A stretch of DNA of 64,000 nucleotides from Saccharothrix sp. NRRL B-16314. GTDB taxonomy: Bacteria; Actinomycetota; Actinomycetes; Mycobacteriales; Pseudonocardiaceae. The notes beneath the pieces were generated by a model that was given only the letters and a program-made list of their open reading frames with translations, was not told the DNA's origin and ran no database searches. This document shows positions 1-9,582 of this stretch, in pieces (within the stretch, counting starts at the first letter, position 1; each line of letters starts with the position of its first letter). The stretch is from assembly GCF_000716595.1 (NCBI RefSeq), contig NZ_JNXC01000021.1, positions 1-64,000 on the forward strand. Reading direction: 5' to 3'. The translations under genes were made by a program, and so were the position numbers.

Positions 1-542
1 CCAAGGCCCGACTGCGGGTCGCGCGTGTCCACGCCCGCATCGCCGACCGCCGCCGAGACCTGCTGCACAAGCTGACCACTCGACTCGTCCGGGAGAACCG
101 ACTGGTCGTGATCGAGGACCTGGCGGTCCGCAACTTGCTCAGGAACCGCACCCTGGCCCGTGCCATCTCCGACGCGTCGTGGTCGGACCTGCGGTCGATG
201 CTGGAGTACAAGTGCGACTGGTACGGCCGCGACCTGGTCGTGGTCGACCGGTGGCTGCCCAGTTCGAAGACCTGCTCGGCCTGCGGACGGCTCCGCGACC
301 GCCTGCCGCTGCACATCCGGAGTTGGGCCTGCCAATGCGGGGCACGGCTCGATCGCGACGTCAACGCTGCGAAGAACATCCTGGCCGCCGGGCTGGCGGT
401 CACCGCCTGTGGAGACGGTGTCAGACCAACCCGACGCTAGTCGGCGAGGCAACCGTCACAACCTCCCTCGGGAGAAGAAGCAGGAATTGCCGGGCGCGAG
501 CCCGACAGGAATTCCCTCCCGTCAGGGAGAGGAGGAAGTCAA
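1..542 (+). mobile_element. Right end of an IS200/IS605-family element (truncated by window edge)
   Basis: The window opens inside tnpB, and the element closes shortly after its stop. The tail has the subterminal hairpin usual for this family: CTCCC at 516-520 pairs with GGGAG at 525-529 over a GTCA loop, followed by a purine-rich stretch ending TCAA at 539-542. A second stem (GGGC/GCCC) lies at about 491-503. The left end and any tnpA lie outside the window. The right end abuts, and supplies part of, the stop codon of the convergent TetR gene. The exact terminal base is inferred from family convention. Confidence 0.75.
3..440 (+). CDS. tnpB: TnpB-family RNA-guided nuclease, C-terminal part
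   Basis: Only about 145 C-terminal residues are visible and the frame is open to the left edge. TnpB is the RNA-guided DNA nuclease of IS200/IS605 elements, ancestral to Cas12. The RuvC-II segment VVIEDLAV with its acidic residue is present. It is followed by a zinc ribbon with CSAC and CQC pairs, and by RuvC-III with the DRDVNAAKNI motif carrying the last catalytic Asp. The catalytic C-terminus therefore looks intact, and the protein ends about 100 bp before the element's right end, as usual. Whether the N-terminus is intact cannot be seen. Confidence 0.85.
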   Translation, partial: KARLRVARVHARIADRRRDLLHKLTTRLVRENRLVVIEDLAVRNLLRNRTLARAISDASWSDLRSMLEYKCDWYGRDLVVVDRWLPSSKTCSACGRLRDRLPLHIRSWACQCGARLDRDVNAAKNILAAGLAVTACGDGVRPTRR

Positions 543-562
543 GTGAGTGCCGCGTTCAGGTA
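400..562 (+). ncRNA. Putative omega RNA (TnpB guide RNA) at the right end
   Basis: In IS200/IS605 elements the guide RNA scaffold overlaps the tnpB 3' end and runs to the right-end border; the next 16-20 flanking bases are the guide. The two stems at about 491-503 and 516-529 and the TCAA border at 539-542 fit this. The guide would start at about 543 with GTGAGTGCCGCG, which is the 3' end of the neighbouring TetR gene. The 5' boundary is a guess. Confidence 0.45.
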
Positions 563-1105
563 GGCGGCGAGTTCGGTCAGGAGCTCGTCGAAGTCGAGGT
601 CGGTGGTGGCCGGTCGGATCGACAGGACCAGCGACTGGGTGGTGAGCAGGACCAGGCGGGCCTGGGCGGCGGTGGAGCCGGGGCGGATGGAGCCGTCCGC
701 GTGACCCGCCTCGACCTGCGCCACCAGGAACCCCTCGACCAGCCTCTGCGTGCTGCCCAGCCGTTGCACCAGGTATGGCAGCATCAGCTCGGCGTCGAGG
801 TCGAGCACGCGCCGCATCAACGGGTCGGCGGCGAGCAGTCGGATGCTTGTGATGGCCTGCGTCACGAGCCGCTGCCGCGCGTTGTCGCCGCTCGGCGGGA
901 TGCGACCGAGGAGCTTGGTGAACTCCCTGGTCATCAGGGCCCTGACCAGGGTGCCGACGTCCGGGAACCGGCGGTAGAGGGTCATCCGGCTCACGCCGGC
1001 GCGTTTGGCGATGTCCGTCAGCGTGGTGCGGCGGACCCCGACTTCGACCACGCAGTCGCGGGCGGCGTCGAGGAGCGCGTCATCACTGTGACGTTGAGAC
1101 GTCAT
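539..1105 (-). CDS. TetR/AcrR-family transcriptional regulator
   Basis: A 188-residue TetR regulator. The N-terminal HTH (about residues 8-55) contains the segment TDIAKRAGVSRMTLYRRFPD, a canonical TetR helix-turn-helix. The rest is an all-helical ligand and dimer domain without a recognised ligand signature. It is divergent from the FAD oxidase/amidohydrolase pair with only 16 bp between start codons, so it probably represses that pair and itself. Its TGA stop (539-541) lies within the TCAA end of the IS element, so the last residues may differ from the ancestral protein. Total length is normal for the family, so function is probably kept. Confidence 0.9.
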   Translation of the reverse strand: MTSQRHSDDALLDAARDCVVEVGVRRTTLTDIAKRAGVSRMTLYRRFPDVGTLVRALMTREFTKLLGRIPPSGDNARQRLVTQAITSIRLLAADPLMRRVLDLDAELMLPYLVQRLGSTQRLVEGFLVAQVEAGHADGSIRPGSTAAQARLVLLTTQSLVLSIRPATTDLDFDELLTELAAYLNAALT

Positions 1106-1118
1106 ATGTCACACTGTA
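1084..1118. promoter_or_regulatory. Candidate TetR operator between divergent genes
   Basis: TGACGT (1089-1094) and ACGTCA (1099-1104) form a perfect inverted repeat over the tetR start codon. An outer pair, CACTGTGAC (1084-1092) and GTCACACTG (1108-1116), gives extra dyad symmetry. Position between a TetR gene and its divergent neighbour suggests autoregulation; binding is inferred. Confidence 0.4.
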
Positions 1119-1121
1119 GCG

Positions 1122-2795
1122 GTGACCGAGCACATCGACCACACCCTCCGGGGCAGTTGGACCACGACCACGGGCTCGATCCCGCCGCACGCGCTGAAGT
1201 GGCTGCGTGCGCGCACCGGGCTCGCGGCCGGCCGAGCGGATGACCTGGTGGATACCCGAGCGGATGACCGGGCCGAGACGGGTGGGCCGGGTAGTGCGGA
1301 GTCGGCCTTGTCGGAGGCCGCGCACGCGGCGCTGGACGCCGTCGTGGGGCCGGGGTACGTCCGGGTCGACCGCGACTCGCGGGCGGGTCGCGCGGGCGGT
1401 CTGTCCTATGTGGACCTGCTGCGGCAGCGCGGCGCGGGCGATCCGGCGGTGCCGGACGCGGTGGTGCTGCCCGCGTCGCCCGAGCAGGTCACCGACGTGC
1501 TGAAGGCGTGCGTCGAGCACGACGTGGCGGTGGTGCCGTTCGGCGGCGGCACGTCCGTGGTCGGCGGCGTGAACGCGTTGCGCGGCGACAAGGCGGCGGT
1601 GATCGCGCTCGACCTGCACCGGCTGGACAAGCTGGTCTCGGTCGACCCGGTGTCACGCCTCGCCGTGCTCCAAGCCGGTCTGACCGCGCCGCGCGCCGAC
1701 CAGCTGCTCGCCGCGCACGGGCTGACGGTCGGGCACGTCCCGCAGTCCTACGAGCGCGCCACCATCGGCGGGTTCGCGGCGACCAGGTCGGCCGGTCAGG
1801 CGTCCTCCGGCTACGGCCGGTTCGAGGACATGGTGGAAGGGCTGCGGCTGGCCACCCCGGTGGGCGAGTGGCGGTTGGGCCGCGCGCCCGCGTCGGCCGC
1901 CGGGCCGGACCTGAAGCAGCTGGTGGTGGGTAGTGAAGGCGCGTTCGGCGTGATCACCGAGGTGACGCTCCGGGTGCGGCCGAGGCCGGAGGTCGAGCGG
2001 TACGAGGGCTTCGTGGTCGACGGCTGGGCGCGCGGCTCGGCGCTGGTGCGCGAGTTGGCGCAGCGGCGCGTGCTGGCCGACGTCACGCGGCTGTCCGATG
2101 TGGACGAGACCGAGGTGTCCCTCGCGCTGGCCGGCGGGTGGAAGACCGACGCGCTGAAGGCGTACCTGCGGGCGCGCGGCGTCCGGCAGCCCTGCCTGCT
2201 GGTCCTCGGGTGGCACGGCGCGGACCAGGCTGAGGTCAAGCGCCGGCGGGCGGAGACGCTGCGCGGGGTGAAGGCGGTGTCGCTCGGCACGGCGCTCGGC
2301 GAGGCGTGGCGGCACGGCCGGTTCAACGGGCCGCGCCAGCGGGACGCGTTGCTGGACATCGGCGTGTGCGTCGAGACGTTGGAGACGGCCACGCACTGGT
2401 CGACCGTCTCCGAGCTGCGCAGCGCGGTGCGCGAGGCGCTGGTCGACGCGCTCGGCGAGTGCGTGGTCATGTGCCACATCTCGCACGCCTACGAGACCGG
2501 CGCGTCGCTGTACTTCACCGTCCTCGCGGCGCGGGACGCGGCCGACCCGATCGGACAGTGGCAGGTCGCGAAGGCCGCCGCGAGCGAGGCCATCGCGGGC
2601 CTCGGCACGATCAGCCACCACCACGCGGTGGGCACGGACCACGCGCCGTACCTCGAAGCCGAGATCGGCGGGCTGGGCCTGGACGTGCTGGCGTCCGTCA
2701 AGCGGACGCTCGACCCCACCGGGGTGCTCAACCCCGGCAAGTTGATCGCTGGCGACTTCACCCCGGCGGGGCTAGCGTCGCCTGGTGACCGGTGA
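1122..2795 (+). CDS. FAD-binding oxidase, alkyl-DHAP synthase-like
   Basis: A 557-residue flavoprotein of the VAO/PCMH superfamily. The FAD-binding domain (about residues 110-290) contains VVPFGGGTSVVGGV, the pyrophosphate-binding signature, and later GSEGAFGVITEVTLRVRP. The C-terminal half has HHHAVGTDHAPYLEAEIG and ends with LDPTGVLNPGKL, typical of alkyldihydroxyacetonephosphate synthase homologues and bacterial D-2-hydroxyacid dehydrogenases. Homologues form ether-lipid precursors or oxidise hydroxyacids; which applies here is not visible. The GTG start lies 16 bp from the divergent tetR. The gene overlaps the following amidohydrolase by 11 bp, so the two are probably translated together. 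Confidence 0.85.
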   Translation: MTEHIDHTLRGSWTTTTGSIPPHALKWLRARTGLAAGRADDLVDTRADDRAETGGPGSAESALSEAAHAALDAVVGPGYVRVDRDSRAGRAGGLSYVDLLRQRGAGDPAVPDAVVLPASPEQVTDVLKACVEHDVAVVPFGGGTSVVGGVNALRGDKAAVIALDLHRLDKLVSVDPVSRLAVLQAGLTAPRADQLLAAHGLTVGHVPQSYERATIGGFAATRSAGQASSGYGRFEDMVEGLRLATPVGEWRLGRAPASAAGPDLKQLVVGSEGAFGVITEVTLRVRPRPEVERYEGFVVDGWARGSALVRELAQRRVLADVTRLSDVDETEVSLALAGGWKTDALKAYLRARGVRQPCLLVLGWHGADQAEVKRRRAETLRGVKAVSLGTALGEAWRHGRFNGPRQRDALLDIGVCVETLETATHWSTVSELRSAVREALVDALGECVVMCHISHAYETGASLYFTVLAARDAADPIGQWQVAKAAASEAIAGLGTISHHHAVGTDHAPYLEAEIGGLGLDVLASVKRTLDPTGVLNPGKLIAGDFTPAGLASPGDR

Positions 2796-3981
2796 CCTCC
2801 TGATCCGTTCCGTGCGGCCGTGGCCGAACCTCCCGGGCGCACCCGTGGTCGACGTGCTCTGCGAGGGCGGGCACGTCGCGGCGTTCGCCCCGGACCTCGA
2901 CCCGCCGCCCGCCGTGCCGGTGGTCGACGGCCGGGGCGGCGTGCTGCTGCCCGCGTTCACGGACGCCCACGCGCACCTGGACTCCACCCGGCTCGGCCTG
3001 CCGTTCCGGCCGCACGGCGCGGGCGCCGGGCTGGCCGACCTGATCGAGCACGACCGGCGCAACTGGCGGTCCGCCGAGGCGTCCGTCGCGCAACGCGCCA
3101 CGCACACGCTCGCCCGCACGATCGCCGGCGGCGCCACGCACGTCCGCAGTCACGCCCAAGTGGACGTCGACTCGGGGCTGGAGAAGCTGGAGGGCGTGCT
3201 CGCCGCGCGCGAGGAGCACCGGGGCCGGGCGCACGTCGAGGTGGTGGCGTTCCCGCAGTGCGGCATCCTGCGGGAGAAGGGCACGGCCGAGCTGCTGGAG
3301 GCGGCCCTGCGCGCGGGCGCGGACCTGGTCGGCGGGCTCGACCCGGCGGGCTACGACCGGGCCCCGGTGCGGCACCTGGACGTGGTGTTCGGGTTGGCCG
3401 AGAAGCACCAGCGCGGGGTGGACGTGCACCTGCACGACGGCGGGACGCTCGGCGCGTTCCAGGTGGAGCTGATCTGCGAACGCGTGCAGGCGCTCGGGAT
3501 GCAGGGGCAGGTGACGATCAGCCACGCGTTCGCACTGTCCACTGTGGATGGTGATCGGCAGCGGGAACTGGTGGAGCTGCTGGCGGAGCACGACGTCGCG
3601 GTGACCACGGTCGCGCCGGGCGTGCGGGAACCGCTGCCGCTGCGGGAACTGCGGCGCGCGGGCGTGCGGCTCGGGCTCGGCCAGGACGGCATCCGCGACT
3701 ACTGGTCGCCGTACGGCAACGGCGACATGCTGGACCGCGCCTGGCAACTGGCCTACCGCAACGGGTTCCGCCGTGACGACCTGGTGGAGATGTGCGTCGA
3801 CATCGCGACCCGGGGCGGCGCGGCCGTGATGGGCCGGGCGCTGGGCCTCACCGAGGGCTCGCCGGCCGACCTGGTCGTGGTGCCGGGTGACACGGTGACC
3901 GCCGCGGTCATGGACCGCGCCCCGCGCACGCTGGTCGTGCACGCGGGACGCGTCGTGGCCGCCGAAGGCGAGATCGTCTGA
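2785..3981 (+). CDS. Amidohydrolase, cytosine deaminase-like
   Basis: A 398-residue metal-dependent hydrolase of the amidohydrolase superfamily. Metal ligands are visible in order: HAHLD near residue 64, VHLHDGG near 215, ISHAFAL near 247 and LGQDGIRDYW near 300. The last motif and the following NGDMLDRAW segment match the cytosine deaminase (CodA) subgroup, which deaminates cytosine or related N-heterocycles. The C-terminus re-enters a beta sandwich (SPADLVVVPG), as usual. The GTG start lies within the upstream oxidase gene (11-bp overlap), indicating one operon under the same divergent control. The true substrate is unknown. Confidence 0.85.
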   Translation: MTGDLLIRSVRPWPNLPGAPVVDVLCEGGHVAAFAPDLDPPPAVPVVDGRGGVLLPAFTDAHAHLDSTRLGLPFRPHGAGAGLADLIEHDRRNWRSAEASVAQRATHTLARTIAGGATHVRSHAQVDVDSGLEKLEGVLAAREEHRGRAHVEVVAFPQCGILREKGTAELLEAALRAGADLVGGLDPAGYDRAPVRHLDVVFGLAEKHQRGVDVHLHDGGTLGAFQVELICERVQALGMQGQVTISHAFALSTVDGDRQRELVELLAEHDVAVTTVAPGVREPLPLRELRRAGVRLGLGQDGIRDYWSPYGNGDMLDRAWQLAYRNGFRRDDLVEMCVDIATRGGAAVMGRALGLTEGSPADLVVVPGDTVTAAVMDRAPRTLVVHAGRVVAAEGEIV

Positions 3982-4012
3982 GGTTGTCGGTGGTGGCCGC
4001 TAGCCTGCGCGC

Positions 4013-4659
4013 ATGAGCGAAGACACCTGGAAGGCGTTGGCGGCGACCCCTCTCGCCGAGGCCCGCCGGCGTGCGGCGATCGTCGGCGAACTGGCGGGGG
4101 TCGCGCCGGTGGCGGTGGACGACGCGGAGCGGTTCGCGTGGAACGACGGCGGCGGGCAGTCGGCCGTCTGGTACTTCACGCCGGACGGCCGGGCGCTGCT
4201 CCTCACCTTCGACCACGAGTCGGACCTGAACCTGTACGCCGAGGGCGACTACGCCCTCCAGGAGTCGCTGTACCGCGGGGTGCCCGAAGACCTGGTGCGG
4301 CTGGTGCGGAACCGGCCCGAGAACTACGAGTCGCTGAACCTCGTCGACCCGGAGACCGGGCACGCGATCCACTACGCCGGTGGCGTCTTCTGGTTCGACG
4401 GGGAGCGGTGGCGGGCCGCCGAGGGCTTCCTGGAGCACTGCGAGCAGGAGGGCCTGTCCCCGATGACCGAATCGGGGTTCGACTACTGCCTCGACGCCTG
4501 CGCGTTCGGCCGGGAGTTCACCGCCGGGACGGTGGTCGGGCAGGGTGACTCCGACGGCCGGTACGAGGAGGCCGCCGACCGCGACGCCGCGCTGGTCGAG
4601 GTCCGGGAGGTCTTCGACCGGCACGCGGCGTCGCTGGGGGCGGGATCGTCCGGGCGTGG

Positions 4660-4663
<4 letters not shown>
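4013..4663 (+). CDS. Hypothetical protein, 216 aa
   Basis: I do not recognise the family. The protein is acidic and aromatic-rich, with segments such as WYFTPDGRALLLTFDHESD and VFWFDGERWRA, and no signal peptide or membrane segment. The pattern looks like a soluble alpha/beta domain of the kind found in actinobacterial uncharacterised proteins. It starts 31 bp after the amidohydrolase stop and may be cotranscribed. Its TAG stop overlaps the stop of the convergent oxidoreductase by 3 bp. High GC at third codon positions supports a real gene. Confidence 0.7.
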
Positions 4664-5676
<1,013 letters not shown>

Positions 5677-5720
5677 GACGTTCCGAGGGCCTGCCGCTAT
5701 TCCCGGCGTACCGTCACGCC

Positions 5721-6128
5721 GTGGACATCCGCCGGATCACGTCGCTCGAAGCGGTCATGGCCGCCGGTCACCTGTTCGACGACCTGCCGCGGGAGGACGC
5801 GACGCGGGCGTTCCTCGCCGACGACCGGCACCACCTGCTGATCGCGTACGTCGACGGCGAGCCCGCCGGGTTCGTGTCCGGCGTCGAGACCATCCACCCC
5901 GACAAGGGCGTGGAGATGTTCCTCTACGAGCTGGGCGTGGACGACGCCCACCGGCGCCGCGGCATCGCCACCGCGCTGGTCGAGCGGCTGATCGGGTTGG
6001 CCCGGGACCGCGGCTGCACCGGCGTGTGGACCGGCACCGAGAAGGACAACACCGCCGCCCTGGCCACCTACCGCCGGGCCGCCGCCGAACTCGACTTCGA
6101 CAGCGTCATCGTGTCCTGGGGTTTCTGA
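5721..6128 (+). CDS. GNAT-family acetyltransferase, AAC(3)-I-like
   Basis: A 135-residue GNAT protein. The acetyl-CoA binding motif A is VDDAHRRRGIATALVERLIG at about residues 74-93, preceded by the beta-strand MFLYELG that is characteristic of the AAC(3)-I subgroup. The C-terminus (VWTGTEKDNTAALATYRRA) carries motif B. Aminoglycoside acetylation is possible, but many such proteins acetylate other amines. The GTG start gives MDIRRITS and lies 44 bp from the divergent oxidoreductase start. Confidence 0.8.
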   Translation: MDIRRITSLEAVMAAGHLFDDLPREDATRAFLADDRHHLLIAYVDGEPAGFVSGVETIHPDKGVEMFLYELGVDDAHRRRGIATALVERLIGLARDRGCTGVWTGTEKDNTAALATYRRAAAELDFDSVIVSWGF

Positions 6129-6134
6129 ACCGGG

Positions 6135-6566
6135 CTAGGAACCCTTGCGGCGCAACAGGGTGCGTTTCTGCAACGACTCCTCCAGCGCCTGGTAGGCCAG
6201 GTCCATCGCGGTGTTGTACTCGCGCTGGTCGCGCGCCGGCACCGACTCGTCCGGGCCGGGCACCGGGGTCATCGTCATCCACCGCTCGTCCCACAGCAGC
6301 TCGACCGCGGCCTCCCAGTGCACCGCGACGATCAGCTTCACCACCTGTTCCTGCTCGATCACGTCGGCCATCCGGTCCTGCGACGCGGCCAACCGGGCCA
6401 GCAGGTCGCGCACGCGGGCGCGGTCCGCCGCGCGCATCCGCTCGACCGACTCGGCGGCCAGCGCGACGATCTCCTTGTACCGCTCGACCGCCGAGACCAC
6501 CTCGACGTCCGGCACCCCTTCCCCGCTGGTGCGCTGCACGGGCACTGCGGAGATCTGGCCGGTCAT
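6135..6566 (-). CDS. Hypothetical helical protein, last gene of the FtsK-like operon
   Basis: A 143-residue protein of unknown family, mostly helical (for example ERYKEIVALAAESVERMRAA), with a basic tail ending LRRKGS. I chose the ATG at 6566 because it overlaps the TGA stop of the large ATPase gene in an ATGA junction, which indicates translational coupling. A longer upstream reading would run far into the ATPase gene. No membrane segment or signal peptide is seen. It is probably a partner of the ATPase. Confidence 0.7.
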   Translation of the reverse strand: MTGQISAVPVQRTSGEGVPDVEVVSAVERYKEIVALAAESVERMRAADRARVRDLLARLAASQDRMADVIEQEQVVKLIVAVHWEAAVELLWDERWMTMTPVPGPDESVPARDQREYNTAMDLAYQALEESLQKRTLLRRKGS

Positions 6567-9328
6567 GATTCCTCCCCGGTGTCGAACGGGATGACGACCT
6601 GCGGGCGCGAGTGCTCGAACCGGTCGAAGAACAGGCCCCGGCGCGGTCGCGGTGACCACGCCATGACCTGCTCCGGCCCGAACGACAGCAGCTCCTTGCC
6701 CTGGATGTCGAACGCCACCCACGCGCCGATGTCGTCGTAGACACCGGGCGACAGGCTGTTCTTCAGCCGCTGCGCGCCCCGCCACCAGCCCAGCACGTGG
6801 GTGCGGTTCTCCGGGCCGTGCTTGAGCACGGTGCGCAGGTGGTCGACCCCGGAGGCCCGCGTCGTCGGGTTCTTCGCCTCCAACAGGGTGTGCGCCGCGT
6901 CCACCGCGTAAACCACCACGTAGTGCGGTTGCAGCGGCGCACCCGTCTCACCGGTCATGCTCGCGGTGATCCGACCGGCCACTTCCTCGACCAGCTGCCG
7001 GATGCCGTCGAGGCCCATCAGGTCGACCACGTGGCCCGCGTCGCGCAGCTGCTTGGCCAGCTTCTCCGCGTGCGGCCAGGCGTCCTCGGCCAGGCACGCC
7101 AGGGTGAACTGCGCGTCGCTCGGCTCGTGCTGCCGGGCCAGCGACAGCGCAGCGCCGCCCAGCACGTCCGCCGCGTCCTCGGCCAGCGATCCGAGCACCG
7201 CGATGTTCCGGCCGGGGGTGCGGGCGAAGCGCACCTTGGCCGCGCTGCCCGCCACGTCGATCACCTGGCCGAGCAGCACGGTCGGGTTGCCGGCGCCCGG
7301 TCCCAGCGCCCGGAAGTCCGGCAGGGCCTGGAGCGCGGGCACCTTGCTGCCGTCGAACAGGATCGGCTCGGCAAGGTCCGGCGGCCGGCGGCGGTGCAGC
7401 TCCGCTTGCAGCGCGTCGAACGTGCCCTTGGCGGTGGCGTCCGGGATGCGCGCGATCTCGTTGCCCGGCCGGACCCCGGACTCGTGGTTGACCACCGCGT
7501 GCCAGCGGGGCAGCTCGACGGCTGCGTCGTTCTGCGGCTCGGCCAGCACCCGCCGCGCCTTCGGCAGAGCGATGCGCACGGTGAACTGCTCGAAGATCGC
7601 CGACTTGCCCCAGAAGCCCTCGATGCCGGACACGTCCTGGCTGGACAGCACCAGGTGGATGCCCTGCGACCGCCCGCGCCGGGCCACGTCCTCCAGCAGC
7701 TGCGCGGCCTGCGCGGTGACCTGGTCGCGTTCGCCGAACAGGTACTGGAACTCGTCGATCACCGCGACGATCCGCGGCCAGTGGCCGAGCGGGTCCTCCT
7801 CGCGCAGCTGCTCCAGCTTGGTGACCTCGTGCCGCTTGGCCGCGTCCGCGCGCCGGCGCATCTCGTCGGCCAGGAACGCCAGCAGCGCCACGCCGAACTC
7901 GCGGTCGGTGTTGACGTTCACGCCGACCAGCCGCGCGTGCGGCAGCCACGTCGGGTCCTTGCGTCCCGGCGCGAACTGGGCGAACGACACGCCCTCCTTG
8001 AAGTCCAGCAGGTACAGCTCCAGCTCGTCCGGCTCGTACCGGGCGGCCAGGCTGCCGAGCATCGCGTAGAGGAAGTTCGTCTTGCCCGAGCCGCTGGGCC
8101 CGCCGATCAGCGCGTGCGGCGACGTGTCGCCCAACGCCACGTGCACCGGCTCGCCCTCCAGGAAGCCCACCGGGGCCACGACGCCCGCCGACGAGTCGTC
8201 CCGCCACAGCTGCTCCGGCAGCAGGTCCGCGAACGTGCTCAGCCGGTTGCGGCGCTCCTCCCGCTTGTCCGCGATAGCCGCGCACGCGCGGGGCACCAGC
8301 GCGCGGGGGAACGGCGGGTCGAGCGCGACCGTCACGTGCTTGCCCGTCATCGTGCAGGTCGCGGACTGGTCGGCGGCGATCGTGACGGTCTCGACCGGCG
8401 AGTTGACGGTGATCGGGATGTCGACGATGACCAGCTGGATGCCGGCCGCCAAACCGTTGCGCGCCACCCGTTGCAGCTGCTGCTGGTGCTCCTCCCGCAA
8501 CGCCTGCCGGTTGCCGAACAGCACCGCCACCCGCCACGGCTCGGTCCGCCGACCGCCCGCCGCCGTCACCGACTGGTGGCCCTCGACCAGGACACCGGTG
8601 TGCACCCGCCGGATGTGGTCGGACAGCTCGTCCAGCAGCTCGTGCAGCCGGGCCGGGTCGTGCACGGTCAGCAGTCCCGCGCGGGTCAGCGGGTAGAGGC
8701 CGGGCAGCGCGCCGGTGAGCTGGCCGACGTCCCACACGTGGACGTGCACCAGTCCGGGCTGGAAGTGGCTCAGCAGCCGCAGCAGCAGGTTCTCCACCAG
8801 GCCCTCGGCCGCGTGCCTGCTCTCGTACGTGGACGACACGTGCAGGTGAGCGTGGTCGAGCAGCGGCACCGCCACCGGGAACCGGTGCGGCTCCGGCGCG
8901 CTGCGCACCGCACCCGTGCCGATGCGCCACAGCTCGGGCACGCCGTCCGTCGCGTCGGCCGTGCCCGGCGTGCCGAGCCACCTCTCGTGCGGCCAGGACG
9001 CCGGACCGTCCGCCACCGCGTCGACCAGGCCGGTCAACGCGTCCGGCCCGCGCTCGGACCAGTCGCGGAACGCGTCCACCCGGTCGATCAGCGCGTTCGC
9101 GACCTGTTGCTGGAACAGGGGGTTCGCCAGCGCGTCGGCCAGCAGCGGGTCCTCCATCGCCCGGTCCACGCCCTGCCCGCGCAGCATCACCTCGAACATG
9201 TCGCGCGCGCGTTCGTCGGCGAGTCGGCGCTGCTCGCGCGAGGCGTTGCCCAGCGCGGCGGCGACCGCCCGGCGGAACTCCTCGAAGGAGCCCTCGATCT
9301 TCTTCCGGCGCTCGTCACGCCTGCTCAC
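6563..9328 (-). CDS. FtsK/SpoIIIE-domain ATPase (EccC-like)
   Basis: A 921-residue P-loop ATPase. The central FtsK/SpoIIIE domain has Walker A GGPSGSGKT at about residues 409-417 and Walker B VIDEF with D525-E526, followed by RRGRSQGIHLVLSSQD, which matches FtsK/EccC motor domains. The flanking thirds look like further ATPase-like domains with lost P-loops (for example GRNIAVLGSLAEDAADVL in the C-terminal third), reminiscent of the multi-ATPase EccC of type VII secretion. No transmembrane segment is visible, unlike EccC or chromosomal FtsK. The GTG start lies directly after two small helical genes, and the stop overlaps the next gene by 4 bp. Role as a protein or DNA translocase is inferred. 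Confidence 0.85.
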   Translation of the reverse strand: MSRRDERRKKIEGSFEEFRRAVAAALGNASREQRRLADERARDMFEVMLRGQGVDRAMEDPLLADALANPLFQQQVANALIDRVDAFRDWSERGPDALTGLVDAVADGPASWPHERWLGTPGTADATDGVPELWRIGTGAVRSAPEPHRFPVAVPLLDHAHLHVSSTYESRHAAEGLVENLLLRLLSHFQPGLVHVHVWDVGQLTGALPGLYPLTRAGLLTVHDPARLHELLDELSDHIRRVHTGVLVEGHQSVTAAGGRRTEPWRVAVLFGNRQALREEHQQQLQRVARNGLAAGIQLVIVDIPITVNSPVETVTIAADQSATCTMTGKHVTVALDPPFPRALVPRACAAIADKREERRNRLSTFADLLPEQLWRDDSSAGVVAPVGFLEGEPVHVALGDTSPHALIGGPSGSGKTNFLYAMLGSLAARYEPDELELYLLDFKEGVSFAQFAPGRKDPTWLPHARLVGVNVNTDREFGVALLAFLADEMRRRADAAKRHEVTKLEQLREEDPLGHWPRIVAVIDEFQYLFGERDQVTAQAAQLLEDVARRGRSQGIHLVLSSQDVSGIEGFWGKSAIFEQFTVRIALPKARRVLAEPQNDAAVELPRWHAVVNHESGVRPGNEIARIPDATAKGTFDALQAELHRRRPPDLAEPILFDGSKVPALQALPDFRALGPGAGNPTVLLGQVIDVAGSAAKVRFARTPGRNIAVLGSLAEDAADVLGGAALSLARQHEPSDAQFTLACLAEDAWPHAEKLAKQLRDAGHVVDLMGLDGIRQLVEEVAGRITASMTGETGAPLQPHYVVVYAVDAAHTLLEAKNPTTRASGVDHLRTVLKHGPENRTHVLGWWRGAQRLKNSLSPGVYDDIGAWVAFDIQGKELLSFGPEQVMAWSPRPRRGLFFDRFEHSRPQVVIPFDTGEES

Positions 9329-9329
9329 G

Positions 9330-9581
9330 TCACAGCTCCACGGCTAGGCGTTGGACCAGTTCCAGGCTGCCGACGATCAGCTCCAGCTCGTCCGCGAACC
9401 GCTCGCCCGCCTTCACGAACCCGGCGGGCACCAGGGATTCGTGGTGGTCGGCGCTCGCCGAGACCAGGATGTCGACCGCCTCGTCCAACGCGTGCTGGGC
9501 CTCCCGGACGCTGCGGTAGGCGTCCCGGAGCAACTCGCAGCTCTGCTCGAGCGCGAGCTTGATCTCGCCTACCGAGGTCAC
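9330..9581 (-). CDS. Small helical protein, possible ATPase substrate or partner (83 aa)
   Basis: An 83-residue, cysteine-poor, alpha-helical protein with two predicted helices separated near residues 44-52 (SADHHESLVPAG). Size and hairpin-like pattern recall WXG100 proteins, but there is no WxG motif and no tryptophan. It lies 1 bp before the ATPase gene. The 10-bp junction TGTGACGTGA, combining stop and GTG start, is identical at this gene's upstream and downstream borders. Function is unknown; association with the ATPase is inferred from gene order. Confidence 0.7.
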   Translation of the reverse strand: MTSVGEIKLALEQSCELLRDAYRSVREAQHALDEAVDILVSASADHHESLVPAGFVKAGERFADELELIVGSLELVQRLAVEL

Positions 9582-9582
9582 G

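Noticed and set aside
6797..9562. 921-codon plus-strand frame
   Set aside because: It is the exact antisense shadow of the FtsK-like ATPase gene and has no recognisable domains.
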